64,000 nt of DNA from an uncultured Psychroserpens sp. (lineage in GTDB: Bacteria > Bacteroidota > Bacteroidia > Flavobacteriales > Flavobacteriaceae): assembly GCF_947492715.1 (NCBI RefSeq), contig NZ_CANLNS010000007.1, positions 1-64,000 of the forward strand, given 5' to 3'. Below are positions 41,072 to 50,578 of this stretch, piece by piece. The notes under the pieces were generated by a model. That model had not been told where the DNA came from. It did not search any database and was given only the letters and a program-made list of their open reading frames with translations. Position numbers and translations under genes: made by a program. The stretch's first letter is position 1, and each line of letters starts with the position of its first letter.

Positions 41072-41938
41072 CTATAAATCTGTTAATCTACCATAAGTTT
41101 CTGGGCGTCTATCTCTAAAAAATTGCCATGTAGATCTTACTTCCTCTATAAGATCTAAATCAAATTCGGCAACGAGCAATTCGTCATCATCGCGTGATGC
41201 CTCAGCAAATATTTGTCCTCTGGGATCCACAAAATAGGATTGTCCGTAAAACTTTCCTAAGTTCCATGGTTTCTCTTCACCAACACGATTTATACATCCC
41301 ATAAAATAACCATTAGCCGCCGCATGAGCAGGTTGTTCCAATTTCCAAAGATATTCGCTCAATCCAGCCACTGTTGCCGACGGATTATAAACGATTTCTG
41401 CTCCATTTAAGCCTAAGGCTCTTGCTCCATCAGGAAAATGCCTATCATAGCAGATATAAACACCAACTTTAGCGTACTTAGTTTGAAACACTGGGTATCC
41501 CATATTTCCAGGTTTAAAGAAGAACTTTTCCCAAAACCCTGTTGTATGTGGAATATGATTTTTTCTATACTTACCTAAATAGGTTCCATCAGCATCAATT
41601 ACTGCTGCTGTATTATACAACACACCAGGTGATTCCTTTTCATAAATTGGTACTACAATTACCATATTATGTTTCTTCGCTAATACTTGCATTTTTTCAG
41701 TTGTTGGACCAGGAACCGGCTCTGCAGATTCATACCATTTTTTATCTTGTCCTGGACAGAAATACGGCGTGTTGAATATTTCTTGCAAGCATAATATTTG
41801 AACCCCTTGTCGTCCTGCTTCTTCAATATATGGAATATGCTTATCATACATCGCATCCATAATTTCTTGAATGGTTCCTTCTCCTTCCGTCATTGGAAGG
41901 CTCATTTGTATCAATCCTGACTTTACTTTTCTTGGCAT
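41072..41938 (-). CDS. Beta-ureidopropionase / carbon-nitrogen hydrolase
   Basis: The 288 aa protein is counted from the ATG at 41938, where family similarity begins (MPRKVKSGLIQ); the frame is open further upstream into the hydA end. The nitrilase-superfamily triad is visible: Glu in LCLQEIFNTPYF, Lys in GKYRKNHIP, and Cys in VGVYICYDRHFP. The neighbourhood gives the substrate: it should hydrolyse N-carbamoyl-beta-alanine or N-carbamoyl-beta-aminoisobutyrate, releasing CO2 and ammonia, third step of the pathway. It lies 11 bp after hydA. Confidence 0.92.
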   Translation of the reverse strand: MPRKVKSGLIQMSLPMTEGEGTIQEIMDAMYDKHIPYIEEAGRQGVQILCLQEIFNTPYFCPGQDKKWYESAEPVPGPTTEKMQVLAKKHNMVIVVPIYEKESPGVLYNTAAVIDADGTYLGKYRKNHIPHTTGFWEKFFFKPGNMGYPVFQTKYAKVGVYICYDRHFPDGARALGLNGAEIVYNPSATVAGLSEYLWKLEQPAHAAANGYFMGCINRVGEEKPWNLGKFYGQSYFVDPRGQIFAEASRDDDELLVAEFDLDLIEEVRSTWQFFRDRRPETYGRLTDL

Positions 41939-41949
41939 AATATATCTTT

Positions 41950-43335
41950 CTAAATTACTGTTTTTGATGTTTTTCCTCGTGGAATAAATTGTCCGTGCCC
42001 TGCACTTAAAAGGCATTCTTCATTTTCAATAGCGACTTGCCCTCTTAAAATTACCGTTTCCGTTTTTCCCCTGACTTTTTGACCTTCATAACTTGAGTAA
42101 TCACAGTTCATATGGTGGGTCTCGACTGAAATAGTATGTTCCTTCTTAGGATCGAATATGACGATATCTGCATCACTGCCAATAGCTATCGTTCCTTTTC
42201 TAGGGTACATACCAAAGATTTTTGCTGCATTCGTAGAACTTACTTCAACATATTTAGTTAGTGAAATTTTTTCTTTGTGTACACCTTCGGAAAACAATAA
42301 TTCCATACGATGCTCAATAGCTGGATGCCCATTAGGTATTTTTGAAAAATCATCTTTACCCATTTTCTTTTGTTCCCACATAAAAGGACAATGATCTGTT
42401 CCTACCACCTGAACCAAACCCTGATTAATTCCTGACCAAAGTGCTTCCTGATCTTTCTTTTCACGTAAAGGTGGGCTCATAACCCATTTTGCACCTTCAA
42501 AGTCATTTTCGTAGAGCGATGCGTCAAGCATTAAATATTGTGTACAAGTTTCTACAAAAACCTTCTGATTACGCTGGGTTGCTTTTCTAACAGCGTTTAA
42601 AGCACCTTCGCATGTCATATGAACAATATAACCAGGACAGCCTGTATAGTTTAACATATCAGCAAAACGTGCGGATGCTTCGGCCTCGGTTACTTCTGGC
42701 TGGGACAAATAATGATACAATGGCGATAAGTTTCCTTGCGCTCTATTTTTAGCGATTAACGAATCTATCATATCACCATTAGTAGCATGCACTGTTACCA
42801 AACCACCATGTTTTTTTACAACCTTCATGAGTTGCACCATTTGACCATCATCAATCATTAATGCACCTTTATAAGCCATAAACGTTTTAAAAGAAGAAAT
42901 CCCTTCATTCTCAATCATGTCTATAACTTCTTTGGCTACATTAGTATTAAAATCGGTCACAGCCATATGGTATGAGTAGTCTCCAATAGCCTTTCCATTT
43001 GATTTTTGCTGCCAAGTCTTTAATGCATTGTGAAGCGTATCACCCTGAGTTTGCAATATAAAATCTATAACCATAGTTGTACCGCCATGCAATGCCGCCC
43101 TTGTACCCGTTTCATAATCATCACTAGAATATGTGCCCATAAATGGCATATCAAGATGTACGTGCGGATCAATCCCACCAGGAAACACCAGTTTGTTGGT
43201 AGCGTCAATCACTTTATCTGCTTTATAATTTAAATCTTTTCCAATAGCAACTATTTTCTCATCTTCGGTATATACATCAGCAATATAAGTTTCTGATGCA
43301 GTAACAACTCGACCATTTTTTATTAAAATTGACAT
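41950..43335 (-). CDS. hydA: Dihydropyrimidinase
   Basis: The 461 aa protein of the cyclic amidohydrolase family has HVHLDMP (metal His pair), SFKTFMAYKGAL with the Lys that is carboxylated in D-hydantoinase-type enzymes, VHATNGD, IVHMTCEGA and VGTDHCPF (Asp). It opens dihydrouracil and dihydrothymine to the N-carbamoyl amino acids. Length is as expected. It is encoded between the SSS transporter and beta-ureidopropionase genes on the same strand. Confidence 0.95.
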   Translation of the reverse strand: MSILIKNGRVVTASETYIADVYTEDEKIVAIGKDLNYKADKVIDATNKLVFPGGIDPHVHLDMPFMGTYSSDDYETGTRAALHGGTTMVIDFILQTQGDTLHNALKTWQQKSNGKAIGDYSYHMAVTDFNTNVAKEVIDMIENEGISSFKTFMAYKGALMIDDGQMVQLMKVVKKHGGLVTVHATNGDMIDSLIAKNRAQGNLSPLYHYLSQPEVTEAEASARFADMLNYTGCPGYIVHMTCEGALNAVRKATQRNQKVFVETCTQYLMLDASLYENDFEGAKWVMSPPLREKKDQEALWSGINQGLVQVVGTDHCPFMWEQKKMGKDDFSKIPNGHPAIEHRMELLFSEGVHKEKISLTKYVEVSSTNAAKIFGMYPRKGTIAIGSDADIVIFDPKKEHTISVETHHMNCDYSSYEGQKVRGKTETVILRGQVAIENEECLLSAGHGQFIPRGKTSKTVI

Positions 43336-43384
43336 TTTCAGTATTGCTTTTATAAATTAATCTTTGTCTTAAATTTACGTGTTT

Positions 43385-44899
43385 TTAATTAGTATTGTCA
43401 CTATTTCCCTGACTTATTGGTTCTTTTTTGGCTGAAATTTTGCTTATAACAATTCCAACGATTATTGCCAAAACAAATGATGGTCCTAATTCCCCAAGTT
43501 TCTCGAAATAGACGCCTATTGTTTCCAAAGAGGTAAATCCGAACTTGAAAAGGGGAACTGATAAAAAGCCAGTTATCATAGAAGCAATTGCACCTTTTTC
43601 ATTGAACTCTTTCCAAAACAACGATAAAATAATAGTCGGGCAAAACGTGGCTGCAATGCCAGACCAACCAAAAATAACAAACCAAAAAATTGTTCTTTCT
43701 GGTGTTGTGACGGCCACAAGCATTGCTATTAATAGAGCGAATATTGCTAATAAAAATGTGATAACTTTTGATGTTCTAGCGAGCTGTTTTTCAGTTTTAT
43801 TGGGTTTAAATATTTGCTGATAAAAATCTCTAGATATCGCACTAGAAGCAACAACCAGCAACGAATCTATAGTAGACATGATTGCCGATAAAACCGCTGC
43901 TATATAGATTCCAATTAAAGTAAGTGGCATTATTCTTTCGACCAAAAGAGGAAGCACATTTTGTGCACCATTACCTAAAACCACTTCTGGATCTGCATCT
44001 ACAGATGTTAGAAGATACCGTCCAAAAATCCCAATAAGTACTGCACAAGAATCTGTTAGTATCGTAAAAACTACAGCCACCCATCTTCCTTTTTTTATTT
44101 CGGCAGTGCTCTTTATAGACATAAATCTCACGAACAACTGAGGAGATCCCATAAAACCTAAGCCAATGCATAAAAATCCTAATATCGTAAAGAAATTTAT
44201 AAGGTTAAAGCCACCTTCACCCCAAATATTTAAAAACGAAGGGTCTAAGGCTAGTAATCCCTGGGTGATTGAAACATCGGAGGATATTGAATAATAAGCA
44301 ACCAATGGTAATCCAACCAACCCTAAAAGCATGATAAGTCCTTGAAATAAATCAGACCAAGCAACAGCCACAAAACCGCCCGAAAAAATATAGGTTAAAA
44401 CAATAAAAAAGCCTACGATTGCTCCTGTAAAATAATTCCAACCTAGAAATGATTCAAAAGCAGAACCTGTAGCATCAATTTGGGCACTTACATAAATGAT
44501 GACAAATAATGACAAAGCTGTTGCTGCAACAATTCGCAGTGTATTCGTTTTAGATTTAAATCGACTTACTAGATAATCTGGGATTGTTATTGAATTGTAA
44601 CCATCGGAGAGTTTTTTGAATTTTTCGGCCATAAAAAACCAGGAGACTGTTACTCCAATTACTTCTCCAAGCACAACCCAAAAAGCCGAAACACCAACCA
44701 TGGCTCCTAAACCGGTAAGTCCTAATAGCAACCAAGCCGATTCTCCTGTAGCTCTTGCCGAAAAAGCAACAACCCAAAAGTTTAATTTTTTTCCACCTAC
44801 ATAATAATCCTTGGTCGTTTTAATTTTTTTAGAGGCAACGTATCCAATTAAAAAAAGAATTGAAAAATAAAGGAATAATATGATGTATTTCGTAATCAT
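43385..44899 (-). CDS. Sodium:solute symporter (SSS family, PutP-like)
   Basis: The 504 aa integral membrane protein has about 13 hydrophobic helices. SSS marks are the YVGGKKLNFWVVAFSARATGES start, GGFVAVAWSDLFQG and a STIDSLLVVASSAISRD loop. It couples Na+ entry to solute uptake. The position in the pyrimidine operon, 1 bp from the NCS1 gene, suggests a substrate such as a pyrimidine, beta-alanine or ureido compound; the substrate cannot be read from sequence. C-terminal tail is short and polar. Confidence 0.88.
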   Translation of the reverse strand: MITKYIILFLYFSILFLIGYVASKKIKTTKDYYVGGKKLNFWVVAFSARATGESAWLLLGLTGLGAMVGVSAFWVVLGEVIGVTVSWFFMAEKFKKLSDGYNSITIPDYLVSRFKSKTNTLRIVAATALSLFVIIYVSAQIDATGSAFESFLGWNYFTGAIVGFFIVLTYIFSGGFVAVAWSDLFQGLIMLLGLVGLPLVAYYSISSDVSITQGLLALDPSFLNIWGEGGFNLINFFTILGFLCIGLGFMGSPQLFVRFMSIKSTAEIKKGRWVAVVFTILTDSCAVLIGIFGRYLLTSVDADPEVVLGNGAQNVLPLLVERIMPLTLIGIYIAAVLSAIMSTIDSLLVVASSAISRDFYQQIFKPNKTEKQLARTSKVITFLLAIFALLIAMLVAVTTPERTIFWFVIFGWSGIAATFCPTIILSLFWKEFNEKGAIASMITGFLSVPLFKFGFTSLETIGVYFEKLGELGPSFVLAIIVGIVISKISAKKEPISQGNSDNTN

Positions 44900-44900
44900 C

Positions 44901-46586
44901 CTAACGCTTTTTTTTCATTAATAGATAGTACAATACAAATGAAATTATAAACCCTGAAAACCATGAAATGGCATAAAGGGAACTCATTGCAGGAATCCAT
45001 TTTCCGCCTATTGCAACAAATGCTCCTATAATTAATGAGAAAATTGCAGCTTTATTTATTCCGCTTCCTCCATATGCATAAACTCCGTCTTCCTTATAGA
45101 GGTCTACAATTTGAATTTGTTTCTTTCTAATGAGGTAATAATCACAAACTAAAATTGCCAAAACAGGTCCCAAAACAGCACTAACATCAATTAGCAAACC
45201 TTGAATCTCATTTAGCAATAACCACGGAAAAATTAAAATTCCTATGATTCCAGTAATAAAACCTCCACCTCTAAAACTTATTTTTTTAGGAAATATATTA
45301 GAAAACGCATTTGCTGGTGCAATTACATTTGCTGCAATATTTGTACTTAATGTAGCTATGATCATAAAAACTTGAGCAATTACCACAACCCAAACACTAT
45401 CAAACTTTGCAAGTAAAGCAATGGGGTCCCAAGGCGCATCGTTGGCTATTAGAATATCATCAAAATTTATTACTGCCGCGCAGGTTACAAAAATGCCAAC
45501 AAATGAGTATAACATCATTGTACCGGGCAAGCCTATAAATTGACCTTGTACTTGAGCTTTTTGTGATGACGAATATCTTGTAATATCGGCAATACTTAAA
45601 GACATAGTTGCCCAAAATCCAAGCATTGCGGTCAACCAAATAAGATATTTCCAAATTTTACTTCCAAAAGAAGCCTTATCTACTCTTGTTGATACACTTG
45701 CAATTGAAGATGTTGTTACATCATTTCTTAATTGAATCTCATAGGTATCGCTTGTCTTAACCTCTCCAATTGCCACATCTGTTTCAGAAAGCCTGTTCCA
45801 ACCTAACCCATTTCCATTTAATATCAGTTGGTATTCCTTTGCTTTGGCAACACCTTGTTTATCTTTAATTGGATTAATATGTATGAAGTTATTTTTGGCG
45901 CTTTGTTCATTATGATAAATTTCAGCAACCGGAACTTCTAATTGTTTTCCTTGCTCTAATACAATTCCAAATCCACCAGCGTTCGAATATCCCCATCCAA
46001 TTAATATTAAGCCCATTATAATGAGAATTGGAGCAGAATATTCTTCCAGCCACTTGATGCTCTCTGTTCCCTTCCAAATGAAAAACATATTAAAAAGCCA
46101 AAAGATTCCAAAACACACGAACTGACCGACAGAAAGCCCGATTGCCGCTTCAGTCCCTGAAATAGCAATAAATATTGAATACATCGCCATTCCACCCAAC
46201 CAAGTATTGACACCAAACCATCCACAGGCAACCAAACCTCTAATTACAGAAGGAATATGAATGCCTTTAATTCCAAATGACGATCTCCCAATTACAGGAA
46301 AGGGCACACCATACTTTACACCAGCATGTCCATTAAGTACCATTGGAATGGTAATAATTAAATTTGCTACACCAATGATTAAGAGTGCTTCAATCCAATT
46401 TAAACCCGTTTTAATCATATATGAAGCCAAGAGATATGTAGGAATACAAACAGCCATACCAACCCAAATAGCGGCCAAATGCCATTTACTCCAGGTTCTT
46501 TGATTTAGTGGTACAGGTGCAAGATCTTTACTATATAAAGGCGAACTAGAAACGTCTTCTTGTAATTCTACTATATCTTTACTCAT
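44901..46586 (-). CDS. NCS1-family nucleobase:cation symporter with unusual soluble insert
   Basis: The 561 aa protein is an NCS1 transporter: LNQRTWSKWHLAAIWVGMAV, a YGVPFPVIGRSSFGIKG block, and IADITRYSSSQKAQVQGQFIGLPG in the second half. About 12 hydrophobic helices are visible. Family members import uracil, cytosine, allantoin or hydantoins, so uracil/thymine uptake fits the operon. Residues about 212-308 form a hydrophilic insert (QLEVPVAEIYHNEQSAKN, LNGNGLGWNRLSETD) between helices that normally follow closely; typical NCS1 proteins are about 70-100 residues shorter. The insert may be extracytoplasmic (inference). Confidence 0.88.
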   Translation of the reverse strand: MSKDIVELQEDVSSSPLYSKDLAPVPLNQRTWSKWHLAAIWVGMAVCIPTYLLASYMIKTGLNWIEALLIIGVANLIITIPMVLNGHAGVKYGVPFPVIGRSSFGIKGIHIPSVIRGLVACGWFGVNTWLGGMAMYSIFIAISGTEAAIGLSVGQFVCFGIFWLFNMFFIWKGTESIKWLEEYSAPILIIMGLILIGWGYSNAGGFGIVLEQGKQLEVPVAEIYHNEQSAKNNFIHINPIKDKQGVAKAKEYQLILNGNGLGWNRLSETDVAIGEVKTSDTYEIQLRNDVTTSSIASVSTRVDKASFGSKIWKYLIWLTAMLGFWATMSLSIADITRYSSSQKAQVQGQFIGLPGTMMLYSFVGIFVTCAAVINFDDILIANDAPWDPIALLAKFDSVWVVVIAQVFMIIATLSTNIAANVIAPANAFSNIFPKKISFRGGGFITGIIGILIFPWLLLNEIQGLLIDVSAVLGPVLAILVCDYYLIRKKQIQIVDLYKEDGVYAYGGSGINKAAIFSLIIGAFVAIGGKWIPAMSSLYAISWFSGFIISFVLYYLLMKKKR

Positions 46587-46589
46587 AAA

Positions 46590-47924
46590 TTAATTACAGT
46601 ATTCGTCAGCAATAGCAATAGCTTGAGAAATAATTTTTAAACCTTCATCTACTTCCTCTTTGGTTACATTTAAAGGAGGAGCAATAAAAATCCAATTCCA
46701 TCTTACGAATGTGAACATTCCTAATTCTCTAATTTTTGAAGCCATCCTAAGTGTTGGTTCCATTTCACTTGGCTTAGCATTCCAAGGTGTTGTGGGTTCC
46801 TTAGTATTTCGGTTTTTAACGAGTTCCATGCAACCTAATAATCCTGTATTTCTAAAGTCACCAATTGACGGATGTTTCATTTTTAATTTTTCCACTTCCG
46901 TTTCAATGTATTGTCCCATTTCAGCGGCACGATTAACTAAGTCTTCTTCTTCTATAATTCGTATATTTTCTAGAGCGGCCGCACATAGTGTTGGATGCGC
47001 TGAATATGTTAGTCCAATTGTCATAGGAACCTCATTAAAATATTCTGCAATTTCATCGGTTACTACAAGTCCGCCTAACGGTAAATATCCTGAAGTCAAT
47101 CCTTTAGCAAGACACATAAAATCTGGTGTCACACCATGATGATCAATTCCAAACATTTTACCAGTACGTCCAAAACCACTCATGACCTCATCATCAATCA
47201 TCATAATACCATAGGTATCACAAAGTTCACGAACACGTTTTAAGTACATAGGAGGATATTTTAAACATCCTGAAGAACCAGATTCGCCTTCAAATAGTAT
47301 AGCCGCAACGTTATCGGGGTTTTCAAATTGAATGACCCTTTCTAAATGCGCTAATGCCCTTTCTCCACATTCTTGCATTGAAGAAGAATTCCATGGACAA
47401 CGGTAAGCATAAGGGTTTTCTACATGCACTACATTAGGCATGGCCTGACTATCAACAGGAAATCGTCTAGGATCTCCTCCTGCAGTAATTGCACCATAAG
47501 TTGCGCCATGATATGCTCTATAGTGCGTAATAATTTTATGCCGCCCTGTATACATTCTAGCCAATTTAATTGCATTCTCAATGGCTTCTGCTCCTCCAAG
47601 AGTGAAGAATGTTTTTGTTAAGTTTCCAGGTGTAATCTCTGCAATTTTTTTTCCAAGTTTTCCTCTCACATCTGTAGCCATTCCAGGATAAACATAACTT
47701 ACCTCTTTCATTTGTCTAGCCACAGCTTCTGTAATTCGTTGATCACCATGTCCAATATTGACATTCATTAGTTGAGATGTGAAGTCTAAGTATTTTTTAC
47801 CATCTCTATCATACACATATGAGCCCTTTGCATGAGATGCATTTATTGGATTTAGCCCACCTTGTTTTCCCCAAGAAAATAAAGTGTAATCTAAATTATC
47901 TTTTATAATTTGATTATTATTCAT
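46590..47924 (-). CDS. Class III aminotransferase (beta-alanine/beta-aminoisobutyrate type)
   Basis: The 444 aa PLP enzyme has the class III signature MMIDDEVMSGFGRTGKMF with the PLP-binding Asp, and LAKGLTSGYLPLGG with the Schiff-base Lys. ITHYRAYHGATYGA and TLGGAEAIENAIK also fit. In this operon it should convert beta-alanine or beta-aminoisobutyrate to malonate or methylmalonate semialdehyde, the substrate of the adjacent dehydrogenase. The amino acceptor (pyruvate or 2-oxoglutarate) is not evident. It is 3 bp upstream of the NCS1 gene. Confidence 0.92.
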   Translation of the reverse strand: MNNNQIIKDNLDYTLFSWGKQGGLNPINASHAKGSYVYDRDGKKYLDFTSQLMNVNIGHGDQRITEAVARQMKEVSYVYPGMATDVRGKLGKKIAEITPGNLTKTFFTLGGAEAIENAIKLARMYTGRHKIITHYRAYHGATYGAITAGGDPRRFPVDSQAMPNVVHVENPYAYRCPWNSSSMQECGERALAHLERVIQFENPDNVAAILFEGESGSSGCLKYPPMYLKRVRELCDTYGIMMIDDEVMSGFGRTGKMFGIDHHGVTPDFMCLAKGLTSGYLPLGGLVVTDEIAEYFNEVPMTIGLTYSAHPTLCAAALENIRIIEEEDLVNRAAEMGQYIETEVEKLKMKHPSIGDFRNTGLLGCMELVKNRNTKEPTTPWNAKPSEMEPTLRMASKIRELGMFTFVRWNWIFIAPPLNVTKEEVDEGLKIISQAIAIADEYCN

Positions 47925-47979
47925 TAAATATAAAATATTGATTAATAATGAGTTAAAATAATTTACTTTAACAATTTAA

Positions 47980-49449
47980 TTAACTCATCCAATTGGTTTG
48001 TGCTTCAGGGTTCCACTTCGTTGTGGTCTTTTTATTTTGTGTCCAAAATTCGATTGAACTACGACCAGTAATGTCACCTACACCAAATTTAGATTCGTTC
48101 CAACCACCAAAAGAAAAAGGTTCACGAGGCACTGGAACTCCAATATTAACACCAATCATTCCAGCGCTTGCGCGCTCCATTACTTGTTTAGCCAAGCCTC
48201 CACTTTGGGTAAAGACGGCAGCGGCATTTCCATAATTAGAACCGTTTTCAATTTTAATCGCTTCATCTAAATCTTTAGCGCGAATAATTGAAATGACTGG
48301 ACCAAAAATTTCTTCCCGAGCTACAGACATATCTGTTGTCACATAATCTATAATTGTAGGTCCAACATAAAAACCGCCCTCCTTACCAGGCACTGTGGCA
48401 TGGCGTCCATCTACTAATATTTTAGCCCCGTTTCTTTCAGCTTCATCAATATAACCTTCGATACGTTCTTTAGCTTCTGCCGTTATAACAGAACCCAGAT
48501 TATCACCAGGAACAATGGTTTTAGCCTCATCAACCATACGATCAATAATGTGCTGCACTTTATCTACGCCAACCATTACAGAGGCAGCCATACAACGTTG
48601 TCCTGCACAACCAGACATAGAAGCCACTACATTAGATGCAGTCATTTCTGGATTTGCATCAGGCAATACTAAAAGATGGTTTTTAGCGCCACCAAGAGCC
48701 ACACAGCGTTTCAAATTAGACGTTGCTCTTTTGTATACAATTTTAGCAACCTTTGTAGATCCTACAAATGAAACTGCTTCAATTTTTGGATGATCACAAA
48801 TAGCTTCAACGACATCTTTGCCTCCATTTACAATGTTAAAAACACCATCAGGAAGCCCAGCTTCTTTAAGAAGTTCTGCCATTCGAACGGTACTTAATGG
48901 TACCAATTCTGATGGTTTCATAACCATGGTGTTTCCTAAAACCAAGGCATTAGGAATCGTCCAGTGCGGCACCATATTAGGGAAGTTAAAGGGTGTAATA
49001 GACGCCACAACTCCTAAAGGTTTGCGTTCTATTCGGCATTCTACACCTTTACTCACTTCTTGTACTTCATTAACAACAATTTGAGGCATAGACACGGCAA
49101 ATTCACATAACTCCATGCTTTTCTCAACTTCTGCTTTAGCTTCACCGTAGGTTTTACCGTTTTCGAGTTGTACTAAATTTGTAAGTTCGTCAATGTGTTG
49201 CTCTAATAGATTTCTATATCTAAAGAATATTTGAACACGTTCTTTAAAGGTCATTCCTGACCATTTGGGAAATGCGTTCTGTGCCGCTTTCACTGCAGCA
49301 TCAACATCTTGAGTTGTAGACATTGGTATTGAAGAAATTTTACTACCATCTAACGGACTTAAAACATCCATTGAATTTTGTCCATTTCTTTCAAATTTAC
49401 CGTTAATATAATTTTTTACTTCGGAAAGTGTATCACTCACATTCATCAT
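47980..49449 (-). CDS. mmsA: CoA-acylating (methyl)malonate-semialdehyde dehydrogenase
   Basis: The 489 aa aldehyde dehydrogenase of the MmsA type has ITPFNFPNMVPHWTIPNALV, FVGSTKVAKIVYKRA (cofactor fold), LGGAKNHLLVLPDA and the catalytic Cys in GCAGQRCMAASV, with REEIFGPV near the end. MmsA oxidises malonate or methylmalonate semialdehyde with CoA and NAD+ to acetyl- or propionyl-CoA and CO2. It is the first gene of the pyrimidine block, preceded by about 230 bp with no gene where the promoter should lie. Confidence 0.94.
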   Translation of the reverse strand: MMNVSDTLSEVKNYINGKFERNGQNSMDVLSPLDGSKISSIPMSTTQDVDAAVKAAQNAFPKWSGMTFKERVQIFFRYRNLLEQHIDELTNLVQLENGKTYGEAKAEVEKSMELCEFAVSMPQIVVNEVQEVSKGVECRIERKPLGVVASITPFNFPNMVPHWTIPNALVLGNTMVMKPSELVPLSTVRMAELLKEAGLPDGVFNIVNGGKDVVEAICDHPKIEAVSFVGSTKVAKIVYKRATSNLKRCVALGGAKNHLLVLPDANPEMTASNVVASMSGCAGQRCMAASVMVGVDKVQHIIDRMVDEAKTIVPGDNLGSVITAEAKERIEGYIDEAERNGAKILVDGRHATVPGKEGGFYVGPTIIDYVTTDMSVAREEIFGPVISIIRAKDLDEAIKIENGSNYGNAAAVFTQSGGLAKQVMERASAGMIGVNIGVPVPREPFSFGGWNESKFGVGDITGRSSIEFWTQNKKTTTKWNPEAQTNWMS

Positions 49450-49678
49450 CAGCTTATCAGATTAATTTTATTAATATTTAAACAAAAAATAAGAATGCCA
49501 TAAAAATCACAATATAACATTGCGGATTTTTAATCACACTCTAATCAAATATATGAAATATATATTAAAACAAAGGTTTTGCTGAGGTATCATTAATTAT
49601 TTAAAACCTACATTGAATAATTATCAAAAAACCTAAATCAGTTATTAATTTCCAAAGCACACATAAACCAAGTAATTA
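49450..49678. promoter_or_regulatory. Upstream region of the pyrimidine-catabolism block
   Basis: 229 bp AT-rich gap before mmsA; the operon promoter is expected here, reading leftward. I see no riboswitch or strong palindrome, and no regulator gene is adjacent. Confidence 0.35.
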
Positions 49679-50500
49679 CTAGCCAATTACACCATCAATA
49701 ATCGTTTCTAAATTGTGATTCTCTGTAATTCCATTAAGCCAACTCGACGTGTCTTCATGCATTAAAAAGGAGTTTAAAGCTTGGCTTACGGCATGTTTAC
49801 TCGTTACTGGTAAGCCCTCAACTACAGTTTCTAAATTATCCAGCAACTGTAAAGGTGTAACTTTATCTTCACTAAGTTTAAACGCAATCTTACCAGTAAG
49901 GTCTAAAAATTTCAAGTAGTTTACTTTCGTTGTGATAGGTGTGCTAATATTTAATCTCTCAAACACTTCTCTAGTTGCGGCTCTGGTTTGAGGTCCTGAG
50001 ACACCATCTATAATAATTGATTTTCCGTAGATATATCTAAGCACCATTTGTAAGTATAATGTTTCAGATTGGGAAGACTCATGATAATCAACGATAACAC
50101 TTGTATCAAAATGCCAGTGATCGGCATGGTTTGGATACAAATGATTAAGTACAATACCAAAGTGTTTTCGTAAAAACGATTCCATGCCTAAGTACAGTTC
50201 TTTATGATGAATAAAATTATTGGTAATTAAAGTGAAATCATCCCAAAAAACAGCGTCTAAATCAAAGGCTTTTCCTAAACCATGCTGTCCTGGTTTGTTA
50301 ACCAATATCCCTGCACTTGTAATAACATTAGGCTTTCCTAAAGGACAATGTGCAAATACTTCATCGAAAGCAGTTTTGAGTTTTTCAAGAAAGTCATTTT
50401 CAACTTTAAAGTCCTGCTGTTTTCCTATAGTTCCGTATGGATGTTGCGGTAATCTTGCATAATGCAAAGCAATACCATTAATAGTATTAATTGTTTTCAT
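49679..50500 (-). CDS. Extensin-like / M15-type peptidase domain protein
   Basis: The 273 aa protein lacks a signal peptide. Residues about 20-135 carry the metallopeptidase-like pattern GQHGLGKAFDLDAVFW (His...Asp) and HADHWHFDT (Asp-x-x-His-x-His), as in extensin-like C-terminal and D-Ala-D-Ala carboxypeptidase (M15/VanY-like) domains that bind zinc and cut peptidoglycan peptides. The rest (140-273) is helical with a SGPQTRAATREVF peptidoglycan-binding-like stretch. Absence of an export signal is odd for a wall enzyme. Confidence 0.7.
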   Translation of the reverse strand: MKTINTINGIALHYARLPQHPYGTIGKQQDFKVENDFLEKLKTAFDEVFAHCPLGKPNVITSAGILVNKPGQHGLGKAFDLDAVFWDDFTLITNNFIHHKELYLGMESFLRKHFGIVLNHLYPNHADHWHFDTSVIVDYHESSQSETLYLQMVLRYIYGKSIIIDGVSGPQTRAATREVFERLNISTPITTKVNYLKFLDLTGKIAFKLSEDKVTPLQLLDNLETVVEGLPVTSKHAVSQALNSFLMHEDTSSWLNGITENHNLETIIDGVIG

Positions 50501-50578
50501 AAGTAATGATTTAAAAGATTAATAATCTATTAATTAGTATTATAAGGGAGAACTTAAATTTACAAAAACTTTTTAAGT

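Noticed and set aside
49450-49678. Riboswitch upstream of mmsA
   Set aside because: No convincing conserved stem-loop or expression-platform hairpin seen in this AT-rich gap.
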